From an uncultured Dorea sp. (GTDB taxonomy: Bacteria > Bacillota > Clostridia > Lachnospirales > Lachnospiraceae), in assembly GCA_910585725.1 (NCBI GenBank), contig CAJUFA010000018.1, forward strand, positions 7,049-71,048: a stretch of DNA of 64,000 nt. The letters are read 5' to 3'. A program made the translations under genes and the position numbers. This document shows positions 36,039 to 43,842 of the stretch, piece by piece. The notes under the pieces were generated by a model that saw nothing but the letters and a program-made list of their open reading frames with translations, was not told the DNA's origin and searched no databases. Numbering within the stretch: position 1 is the first letter of the stretch; every line of letters begins with the position of its first letter.

Positions 36039-38627
36039 TTATATCTCCTCTATCGTAAATGTAATTGTAACCCGGAACAGATCTCCGTCCAGATACAGTT
36101 CAAACTTACCGCCCTGCATCTCTGTCAGTGTCTTGGCAATAGACAATCCCAATCCGCTTCCTTCTGTACTCCTTGAGATATCTCCCCGAATAAATCGTTC
36201 CGTCAGTTCATCCGCCGATATATTCAACGGTTGTTCCGATATATTCTTCAAACTAAATACTGCCGTCGTCTCTGTAGTATAGAGATCTGCGTACACTCTG
36301 GTTCCTTCCATCGCATATTTCGCCGTATTATTATAGATATTAGCCAGTACCCTCCAAAGCCGTCTGCCATCTGCACTAATGATCACCTCTCGTTCCGGAA
36401 ACGACATAACCTCTGTCAGTCTACGCGCCTTGAACTTCTCTTCAAACTCACCGCTGGTCTGCTGAATTATCTCCACCAAATTGATATTCATGAATTCTAA
36501 AGTAATATTTCCGGAACTTATCTTAGAAGCTTCCACCACATCTTCCGTAAGCGTCTTAAGCCGTTGGGACTTCTCATCTAACACTTCCAGATACCGTTGA
36601 ATCTTCGGATCCTCAAACTCCTCCTGTTTCAAAAGATTTACATAATTAATAATAGAAGTAAGCGGTGTCTTAATATCGTGAGAGACATTCGTAATCAGAT
36701 CCGTCTTAAGCCGTTCGCTCTTGATACTCTCGTCAAGAGCCATGTCAAGTCCCTGCCCGATTGAATTGATCTTTTCCGCAATACTCCTCTGTTCTTCACC
36801 CATTCTGTCCGTCGGAATCTTATAATCCACCTCGCCTCCGGCAATCTTATCGACTCCTTTGTCAATCTCATGTCTCCCGACTGCCTGCTTCACCAGATAA
36901 ATGAACAAGCCAATCTCCACCGCCAACAGTAAAAATGACAGAACCAGATCCAGATGATCTATGATTCCCATCCAATGAATGACTACAAATACACCAAATA
37001 TCAGTATTGTCCGCCAAACTGAATGTAAATTTCGAAAAATCTGATTTATAAAAACTATCAGGCTCTTTGCCAGACTGTTTCCCCACAAAGATTTTGCCTT
37101 CATTCTTCTAATCAAACTCAAATAGCCAATCAGAAACATCCCGCAAGTATATACCGCCGTAATACCCATCCATATAAATGTTCTCAGCTCAATATCACCT
37201 GAATAACTGTGTGCCACATCAAACGCCATGTCTTGACCCGATGTGGTATGGACACTGAGATAACCTCCCCATATGACAGCCATCGGAAGCATCCAGACCA
37301 CCAGTACAACTATCGCCGCTGCTTCTGTCTTCCATCTGTCAAATGTATTTAAATGCAATTTATCATCTTCGCCATTTCTCCCTGCAACAAATGTCAGCCA
37401 AATCAGGATTACGAAGAACACTATTATTAACAGTCCCTCGGCCACCATCACTGTCCGAACACTGGATCCATATTTTTCAAACAATTGAGCCTCCGAATAG
37501 AAACTATCTCTAATTGGATACCCTGTATCTATACCCATCGCAAATATGAAGCTGTCATCCTCTCCGCCCGCGTATTCTGCCGAATCACGCCAACTAATCG
37601 CGTCGATATCATTCATATTTGTCTCGAAATCTTCAAGCTTTGGCCTTACGATTACATATTTCCCCATATTCTGAAGACTCTTCAGGCTCCTCTCTATCTT
37701 CTTACCATCCTGAAAAGCCTTACGATTAGAATATACCACACCACTCTTTGTATCAACATACAGATACGCAACATTTGTATCTCCCTCCTGGTACATCTTG
37801 CCGATATTCTCATATTGTGCCAAATCATTTCGAAGAATACTGATCACATCGCGAAGCCTTCCATACGCGTCGCTCAGTCTGCCGTTCCACGACGGACTGT
37901 CATTCGCCACCTCCATGATGCTTCTTGCACCAATCGGAGAATACAATTCCTCGAACCAATAACCATCATAGCTCCAGCAGTCAAGATAAACAACTTTCCC
38001 TTCCTCATTCTGAAGGCCCTTGAAAGTAGTCTCAGAAGAATTATAAAAATCACCTTCCTGCAGTCCTGAGAGGATATCACTTTCTGAAATCCCCGACTCA
38101 TCGCCTGCAATTACAAATCGAAGCTCTCCATTATCAATCAGCTTTTTAAACTCACTGTAATAGTAATAATGATAAGTATTATCAGCATTTTTACAAACTA
38201 TAATATTATCTTCCAGGCTTCCTCCCGTCCCGTACATATCATTTCTATCGGATTGCCAGCTCTCCCCCCATCTATTCAATTCATCCAGCGTATAAGCCAA
38301 TCCACTGGTGTTCTCACCGCTTATTGTGCCGTCCTCAAAGAACTCCTTAATATCCACGATCCGCTCTGAATCATAAGCTCCGTCCATTTCCAGCATCTTC
38401 TTTACCCTGATACCTTCGATCACATCATATCTTATACTTCGTAGATTGTTTTTAAAACTAACTGAATCTTCATATTTTTTCGCCGCTCTGCCCGCCAATG
38501 CCTCAGTCCTCAACATTGGATAGGACATAATCCAAAGAAAACCAAGCGCTATCGTCAACGCCAGCACATGCGCCGATATAATCAGCACTCCCTTCGTAAA
38601 GGCAGACTTATACCATCGATACTTCAT
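36039..38627 (-). CDS. Membrane sensor histidine kinase
   Basis: 862 residues. One N-terminal membrane helix (about 12-34) is followed by a large extracytoplasmic domain (about 40-395) and then at least five more helices between about 396 and 590, so the sensor has an unusual multi-helix bundle as well as an external domain. HisKA contains NVSHDIKTPLTS with phospho-acceptor H650. HATPase motifs NIYNNTAKYA (N-box) and GSGLGLSIAKTL (G2-box) follow. It starts 12 bp after the response regulator gene and pairs with it. The signal is unknown; position next to the M60 surface system suggests an envelope or mucosal cue, which is inference. Confidence 0.9.
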   Translation of the reverse strand: MKYRWYKSAFTKGVLIISAHVLALTIALGFLWIMSYPMLRTEALAGRAAKKYEDSVSFKNNLRSIRYDVIEGIRVKKMLEMDGAYDSERIVDIKEFFEDGTISGENTSGLAYTLDELNRWGESWQSDRNDMYGTGGSLEDNIIVCKNADNTYHYYYYSEFKKLIDNGELRFVIAGDESGISESDILSGLQEGDFYNSSETTFKGLQNEEGKVVYLDCWSYDGYWFEELYSPIGARSIMEVANDSPSWNGRLSDAYGRLRDVISILRNDLAQYENIGKMYQEGDTNVAYLYVDTKSGVVYSNRKAFQDGKKIERSLKSLQNMGKYVIVRPKLEDFETNMNDIDAISWRDSAEYAGGEDDSFIFAMGIDTGYPIRDSFYSEAQLFEKYGSSVRTVMVAEGLLIIVFFVILIWLTFVAGRNGEDDKLHLNTFDRWKTEAAAIVVLVVWMLPMAVIWGGYLSVHTTSGQDMAFDVAHSYSGDIELRTFIWMGITAVYTCGMFLIGYLSLIRRMKAKSLWGNSLAKSLIVFINQIFRNLHSVWRTILIFGVFVVIHWMGIIDHLDLVLSFLLLAVEIGLFIYLVKQAVGRHEIDKGVDKIAGGEVDYKIPTDRMGEEQRSIAEKINSIGQGLDMALDESIKSERLKTDLITNVSHDIKTPLTSIINYVNLLKQEEFEDPKIQRYLEVLDEKSQRLKTLTEDVVEASKISSGNITLEFMNINLVEIIQQTSGEFEEKFKARRLTEVMSFPEREVIISADGRRLWRVLANIYNNTAKYAMEGTRVYADLYTTETTAVFSLKNISEQPLNISADELTERFIRGDISRSTEGSGLGLSIAKTLTEMQGGKFELYLDGDLFRVTITFTIEEI

Positions 38628-38639
38628 ATAAACTCCCTT

Positions 38640-39335
38640 CTAGCACTTCTCTATCTTATATCCGACCCCCCAGACCACTTTCAGATACCGCGGTTCTTTG
38701 GGATTGATCTCTATCTTCTCTCGAATATGCCTGATATGTACCGCCACCGTATTATCCACGCCAATCGCATCTTCGTTCCAGATATTTTCATAGATTTGAT
38801 CAATGGAAAATACTTTTCCCTGGTTTTTCATTAATAGCAGCAATATATTGTATTCAATCGGAGTCAGTTTCACCGGTTCTCCATCGACGGTTACTTCTTT
38901 CCTGTCATCATTAACTGCCAACCCGCCCACTTCATATACCGCCTGGTTTAAGTAATCCGCCGTACTTCCAAGCTGCGTATATCGACGTAACTGGGACTTC
39001 ACCCTTGCAACCAGTTCCAATGGATTAAATGGTTTCGTCACATAATCGTCCGCGCCTACATTGAGTCCAAGAATCTTATCTGCATCCTCTGATTTGGCAG
39101 ACAGGATAATAATCGGCATATTATTCTCTTCCCTTATCTTAAGCGTAGCGCGGATTCCATCCAACCTCGGCATCATCACATCAATCACCAACAGATCTAC
39201 CTTCTGCGATTTCAGTATCTTTAACGCTTCCTCTCCATCATATGCTTTTAATACCTGATAACCCTCCTGAGACAGATAGATATCTATCGCCTCTACAATC
39301 TCTTTATCATCATCACAAACTAATATTTTAGACAT
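38640..39335 (-). CDS. OmpR/PhoB-family response regulator
   Basis: 231 residues from ATG 39335, which has GGGAGGTG 8 bp upstream; an in-frame codon 9 residues earlier is not supported. The receiver domain carries DDD (8-10), phospho-acceptor D52 (VIDVMMPRLDG) and K in ILSAKSED. The C-terminal winged helix (about 130-230) ends with VGVDNTVAVHIRHIREKIE and the wing LKVVWGVGYKIEK. It is cotranscribed with the downstream kinase. Direct repeats AATTTTTAAGA and AATTCTTAAGA at 39374-39407 are candidate self-binding sites. Confidence 0.93.
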   Translation of the reverse strand: MSKILVCDDDKEIVEAIDIYLSQEGYQVLKAYDGEEALKILKSQKVDLLVIDVMMPRLDGIRATLKIREENNMPIIILSAKSEDADKILGLNVGADDYVTKPFNPLELVARVKSQLRRYTQLGSTADYLNQAVYEVGGLAVNDDRKEVTVDGEPVKLTPIEYNILLLLMKNQGKVFSIDQIYENIWNEDAIGVDNTVAVHIRHIREKIEINPKEPRYLKVVWGVGYKIEKC

Positions 39336-39373
39336 TGTCATCACCTCCCTTATACTATACAAGAATAACAGGG

Positions 39374-39407
39374 AATTTTTAAGAGCAATTTATAGAAATT
39401 CTTAAGA
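39374..39407 (-). promoter_or_regulatory. Direct repeats upstream of the response regulator
   Basis: AATTTTTAAGA (39374-39384) and AATTCTTAAGA (39397-39407) are direct copies 23 bp apart, about two helical turns, upstream of the regulator. A similar core, TTCTTAAG, recurs at 39992 and 40003. Confidence 0.45.
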
Positions 39408-39498
39408 TATTATGAAATACCAGCAGACTATCCGGTTAAAAATTAGAATCAAGCGCCGCCTGATTTGTACAAGTGCAGCTCTTAATAGAAACATATTA

Positions 39499-39525
39499 TG
39501 TCGAAGAATGTCTATATATGTCGTA
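39499..39525 (+). promoter_or_regulatory. Two Spo0A-box-like sites
   Basis: TGTCGAA (39499-39505) equals the consensus 0A box, and TGTCGTA (39519-39525) has one mismatch. They are in the same orientation, 20 bp apart, 105-130 bp upstream of a gene encoding a Spo0A-type DNA-binding domain. A TATAAT (39572-39577) lies between. Confidence 0.5.
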
Positions 39526-39629
39526 AATTAACTAAATGTGCCACTTTTTATTGCCATACTCATATTTCGGTTATAATTGGAGATGTAGCATGCAATCTGT
39601 TTCTCAATACGAGGCTTATGAGGATACTT

Positions 39630-39977
39630 ATGATGCAAGAAGAGAAGATAGAATATCTAATACGTTCTCTTGGTATTGGCTCCACTTACCGCGGATACCG
39701 CTACTTAAATTACGGTATTCAATTATGTTTAAAGGACGAAGATTACCTGCTCTCTATAAGCAAATTACTATATCCTCAGATTGCCAAACATTACAACGCT
39801 AGCTGTTATAGTGTTGAAAGGGACATACGCACAGTTGTAAAAGTGTGTTGGGAAAGAGGGAACAAGCAGCTCCTACAGGAGATTGCCCTAAGGCCGTTAT
39901 GTACACGTCCCCCTTCCGGCGAATTTTTAGATATACTCACAGCACACTTAAGAAATATATCTTCGACTTCGGTTTAG
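39630..39977 (+). CDS. Receiver-less Spo0A-type DNA-binding protein
   Basis: About 115 residues from ATG 39630, preceded by GAGG 6 bp upstream; the longer open frame upstream has no site and covers the promoter. The sequence follows the Spo0A C-terminal domain throughout: LIRSLGIGSTYRGYRYLNYG, LYPQIAKHYNASCYSVERDI, RTVVKVCWERGN and a final PPSGEFLDILTAHLR. The recognition helix region (SCYSVERDIRTVVK) aligns with SRVERAIRHAIE of Spo0A, so 0A-box recognition is plausible. There is no phosphorylatable receiver, so it might act constitutively or compete with Spo0A. Confidence 0.8.
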   Translation: MMQEEKIEYLIRSLGIGSTYRGYRYLNYGIQLCLKDEDYLLSISKLLYPQIAKHYNASCYSVERDIRTVVKVCWERGNKQLLQEIALRPLCTRPPSGEFLDILTAHLRNISSTSV

Positions 39978-40401
39978 GTTTTCTTCCTAAGTTCTTAAGT
40001 CCTTCTTAAGAATTTTTCTTTTTCTTTTATGGAATAAACATACTTTGGACATATGTTTCTTTTATACTGTTAGCCAGATAGTTGAATAAACGATATTCAC
40101 TATCTCCCCCTCAATAAAGTGAAGTGTTGGCTGATACCATTCAGCAATGCAGAACTTTACTCTCATTCCTTTTAGATAACTATAACAACGACGAGACCCC
40201 CACATTCCATTGGTTTGTGGGGGTCTCGCTGTCTCTGGTGAATCAGGACAGAAGCAGCAGAAATTCCGCTTTTTCCCCCTGATCTTTGTTCATTTTACAT
40301 AAAATTCTGTCTTTTTTTAATTTATGTTTCTCTTTTCTGCATTTCACCTTTATAATATTAAGTGGAGTTTATTGTATGTCAAACATTTTAGGAGGATACA
40401 C
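39978..40401 (+). other. 424-bp non-coding leader upstream of carB
   Basis: Contains three boxes of TTCYTAAG (39983, 39992, 40003). A TATACT at 40063-40068 is followed by a foldable segment: outer stem TTAGCCA (40070-40076) with TGGCTGA (40128-40134), inner hairpin GATAGTTGAATA/TATTCACTATC (40077-40104) and an unpaired CTCCCCCTC. Next is a strong 11-bp hairpin, GAGACCCCCAC/GTGGGGGTCTC (40193-40227), without a T run. No coding region, T-box or PyrR-type motif is recognised. Confidence 0.5.
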
Positions 40402-43400
40402 ATGTCAAAAAGAACAGACATTCACAAAGTACTCATTATTGGTTCCGGCCCGATCATCATCGGACAGGCCTGCGAATTCGACTATTCCGGAACACAGGCC
40501 TGCAAAGCGCTGCGCAATCTTGGATATGAGATCGTACTGGTGAATTCTAATCCGGCTACGATCATGACCGATCCGGAGATGGCAGACGTTACATACATCG
40601 AGCCATTGAATATTGACCGGCTGGAACAAATCATCGCAAAAGAACGACCCGACGCACTCCTGCCGAATCTGGGCGGACAATCCGGGCTGAATCTTTGTGC
40701 GGAACTTGCAAAAGAAGGAATCCTTGATAAATATAATGTGAAGGTCATCGGCGTACAGGTCGATGCCATCGAACGCGGCGAAGACCGTATTGAATTTAAG
40801 AAATCCATGAATGCCCTGGGTATCGAAATGGCAAGAAGCGAAGTCGCCTACAGCATAGAAGAGGCTCTCGCGATCGCAGACAAACTCGGATATCCGGTTG
40901 TCCTTCGCCCCGCATATACCATGGGCGGCGCCGGCGGCGGACTTGTATATAATAAAGAAGAATTGAAAACCGTATGCGCCAGAGGTTTGCAGGCCAGCCT
41001 GGTCGGACAGGTTCTGGTTGAAGAATCCATCCTTGGCTGGGAAGAACTGGAACTGGAAGTTGTCCGCGATGCCGACAACAATATGATCACGGTCTGCTTT
41101 ATCGAAAATATCGACCCGCTGGGGGTACATACCGGCGATTCCTTCTGCTCCGCCCCGATGCTCACCATCTCGGAAGAATGCCAGAAAGAACTGCAGCGCC
41201 AGGCATATAAGATCGTCGAATCTGTGGAAGTCATCGGCGGAACCAACGTACAGTTCGCCCATGATCCTTCGACCGGCAGAATCGTAGTCATTGAGATTAA
41301 TCCGAGAACCTCACGTTCTTCCGCATTAGCCTCCAAAGCAACCGGTTTTCCTATTGCACTGGTATCGGCGATGCTCGCCTGCGGATTGACCCTTAAAGAC
41401 ATTCCCTGCGGCAAATATGGCACTCTGGATAAATATGTCCCGGACGGAGACTATGTCGTAATCAAATTTGCCCGCTGGGCATTCGAGAAATTCAAAGGAG
41501 CAGAAGATAAACTTGGCACACAGATGCGCGCCGTAGGGGAAGTTATGAGCATCGGCAAGACTTACAAAGAAGCTTTCCAGAAAGCAATCCGAAGCCTTGA
41601 GACCGGACGCTACGGGCTTGGTCACGCCAAAGGCTATGATAAGAAAAGCAAAGAAGAACTTCTTCATATGCTGATCACCCCCTCCAGCGATCGCCATTTC
41701 ATCATGTACGAGGCGCTTCGCAAAGGTGCATCCGTAGATGAGATCTTCGATATAACAAAGATAAAAACTTATTTCATTCAACAAATGAAGGAATTAGTCG
41801 AAGAAGAGGAAACCCTGATCACATCAAAAGGAAGTCTTCCTCCTGACGAGATACTGATCACTGCAAAGAAGGACGGATTCTCCGACAAATACTTAAGTCA
41901 GATCCTGGAGATCCCGGAAGAGGATATCCGGAATCACCGCATCAGCCTGGGGGTAGAAGAAGCATGGGAAGGAGTCCATGTCAGCGGTACTCCGGACAAC
42001 GCTTACTTCTACTCCACCTATAACGCAGAAGATAAGAATCCGATCCGTACCGACCGTCCGAAGATCATGATTCTCGGCGGCGGTCCCAACAGAATCGGTC
42101 AGGGAATCGAATTTGACTACTGCTGCGTCCATGCATCACTGGCGCTTAAGAAGCTGGGCTTTGAGACTATTATTGTAAACTGTAATCCGGAAACTGTTTC
42201 CACCGACTATGATACATCCGACAAGCTGTATTTTGAGCCTCTGACACTGGAAGACGTCTTAAGTATCTATAAAAAAGAACAACCGGCAGGAGTTATCGCT
42301 CAATTCGGCGGGCAGACTCCTCTGAATCTTGCTTCGGAACTTGAGAAAAACGGCGTGAAGATCCTCGGAACTTCTCCTTCTGTCATCGATCTGGCGGAAG
42401 ACCGCGACCTGTTCCGCGCTATGATGGACAAGCTTGAAATCCCTATGCCGGAATCCGGCATGGCAACTACAGTAGACGAAGCCCTCGCCATTGCCAAAGA
42501 GATCGGTTACCCGGTCATGGTACGTCCTTCTTACGTCCTCGGCGGACGCGGCATGGAAGTCGTATACGACGATAAAAGTATGGAAGGCTATATGAAAGCT
42601 GCTGTGGGCGTGACGCCGGACCGTCCGATACTCATCGACCGATTCTTAAACCATGCCCTGGAATGTGAAGCCGATGCTATCAGCGACGGAAATCATGCAT
42701 TTGTTCCGGCCGTTATGGAGCATATAGAACTTGCCGGTGTACATTCCGGCGATTCCGCATGTATCATTCCTTCCGTACACATTTCCGCGGAAAACGTACG
42801 GATCATCAAAGAATATACGAAAAAAATTGCAGAAGAAATGCATGTCAAAGGTCTGATGAACATGCAGTACGCCATCGAAAACGGAAAGGTGTATGTTCTG
42901 GAAGCTAATCCCCGGGCCTCCCGTACGGTACCGTTAGTATCCAAGGTATGCAACATCCGTATGGTACCTCTGGCGACGGACATCATAACCTCTGAACTGA
43001 CCGGACGGCCGTCTCCTGTAGCCGAATTAACCGAGAAGAACATTCCGTATTATGGTGTAAAAGAAGCCGTCTTCCCGTTCAATATGTTCCAGGAGGTTGA
43101 TCCGGTACTCGGACCAGAGATGCGTTCCACCGGAGAGGTACTTGGTCTCTCCTATTCCTACGGAGAAGCTTTCTACAAAGCCCAGGAAGCCACCCAATCC
43201 AAACTGCCGCTTAAGGGTACGGTACTGATCTCCGTAAACCGCAAAGACAAAGCTGAAGTCGCCGAAGTCGCGAAGATCTTTGCAGAAGACGGTTTTCGGA
43301 TTCTTGCCACCGGAACTACCTGTGATACGATCCGTGAAGCAGGAATCGAAGCAGAAAAGGTAAAGAAATTATACGAAGGACGCCCGAATATTCTGGATAT

Positions 43401-43626
43401 GATCACAAACGGACAGATCGACTTGATAGTGAATTCTCCGGTGGGCAAAGAGAGTCTCCACGACGACAGCTATCTGCGGAAAGCCGCTATTAAGGCAAGA
43501 ATTCCGTATATCACGACGATTGCCGCCGCAAGAGTAACCGCAAAGGGAATCCGATATGTAAACGAACACAAACAGGGAGACGTAAAATCTCTGCAGCAGT
43601 TACATGGAGAGATTACTGATAAGTAG
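40402..43626 (+). CDS. carB: Carbamoyl-phosphate synthase large subunit
   Basis: 1074 residues from ATG 40402 (GGAGGAT 6 bp upstream). Two homologous ATP-grasp halves are visible, each opening with a glycine-rich loop (LIIGSGPIIIGQACEFDYSG and LGGGPNRIGQGIEFDYCC). The C-terminal MGS-like allosteric domain begins about residue 940. It makes carbamoyl phosphate for pyrimidine and arginine synthesis using ammonia passed from the small subunit CarA. carA, normally just upstream, is absent here; a long structured leader takes its place. A hairpin follows the gene. Confidence 0.96.
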   Translation: MSKRTDIHKVLIIGSGPIIIGQACEFDYSGTQACKALRNLGYEIVLVNSNPATIMTDPEMADVTYIEPLNIDRLEQIIAKERPDALLPNLGGQSGLNLCAELAKEGILDKYNVKVIGVQVDAIERGEDRIEFKKSMNALGIEMARSEVAYSIEEALAIADKLGYPVVLRPAYTMGGAGGGLVYNKEELKTVCARGLQASLVGQVLVEESILGWEELELEVVRDADNNMITVCFIENIDPLGVHTGDSFCSAPMLTISEECQKELQRQAYKIVESVEVIGGTNVQFAHDPSTGRIVVIEINPRTSRSSALASKATGFPIALVSAMLACGLTLKDIPCGKYGTLDKYVPDGDYVVIKFARWAFEKFKGAEDKLGTQMRAVGEVMSIGKTYKEAFQKAIRSLETGRYGLGHAKGYDKKSKEELLHMLITPSSDRHFIMYEALRKGASVDEIFDITKIKTYFIQQMKELVEEEETLITSKGSLPPDEILITAKKDGFSDKYLSQILEIPEEDIRNHRISLGVEEAWEGVHVSGTPDNAYFYSTYNAEDKNPIRTDRPKIMILGGGPNRIGQGIEFDYCCVHASLALKKLGFETIIVNCNPETVSTDYDTSDKLYFEPLTLEDVLSIYKKEQPAGVIAQFGGQTPLNLASELEKNGVKILGTSPSVIDLAEDRDLFRAMMDKLEIPMPESGMATTVDEALAIAKEIGYPVMVRPSYVLGGRGMEVVYDDKSMEGYMKAAVGVTPDRPILIDRFLNHALECEADAISDGNHAFVPAVMEHIELAGVHSGDSACIIPSVHISAENVRIIKEYTKKIAEEMHVKGLMNMQYAIENGKVYVLEANPRASRTVPLVSKVCNIRMVPLATDIITSELTGRPSPVAELTEKNIPYYGVKEAVFPFNMFQEVDPVLGPEMRSTGEVLGLSYSYGEAFYKAQEATQSKLPLKGTVLISVNRKDKAEVAEVAKIFAEDGFRILATGTTCDTIREAGIEAEKVKKLYEGRPNILDMITNGQIDLIVNSPVGKESLHDDSYLRKAAIKARIPYITTIAAARVTAKGIRYVNEHKQGDVKSLQQLHGEITDK

Positions 43627-43663
43627 GATAGCCGATTAAAAATTGATTGAAGGGCAACATTCT

Positions 43664-43701
43664 GAAGACCCAAGCCCCCGCTTTGCGGGGATTGGGTCTT
43701 C
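43664..43701 (+). terminator. Hairpin after carB
   Basis: GAAGACCCAA-gCCCCCGC-ttt-GCGGGGA-TTGGGTCTTC is a long stable stem 38 bp past carB. The T run is weak. It lies between convergent genes. Confidence 0.6.
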
Positions 43702-43842
43702 ACTCCGTTTCACATCGCCTTAGACATATTCTATTGGTACACAGAACTATATCTTACTTATGCCGGTTCAATACGAGAGCCACCCAGCCTATGCATGCCG
43801 GATTCTCTTTTTAATTTTTCTTCGCTTCAAGTCGGACTTATT

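Noticed and set aside
39978..40401. T-box or PyrR attenuator upstream of carB
   Set aside because: No T-box sequence and no PyrR-binding consensus; the final hairpin has no T run.
40405..41262. Reverse-strand open frame of 285 codons inside carB
   Set aside because: Complement of the highly conserved carB; no translation signals.
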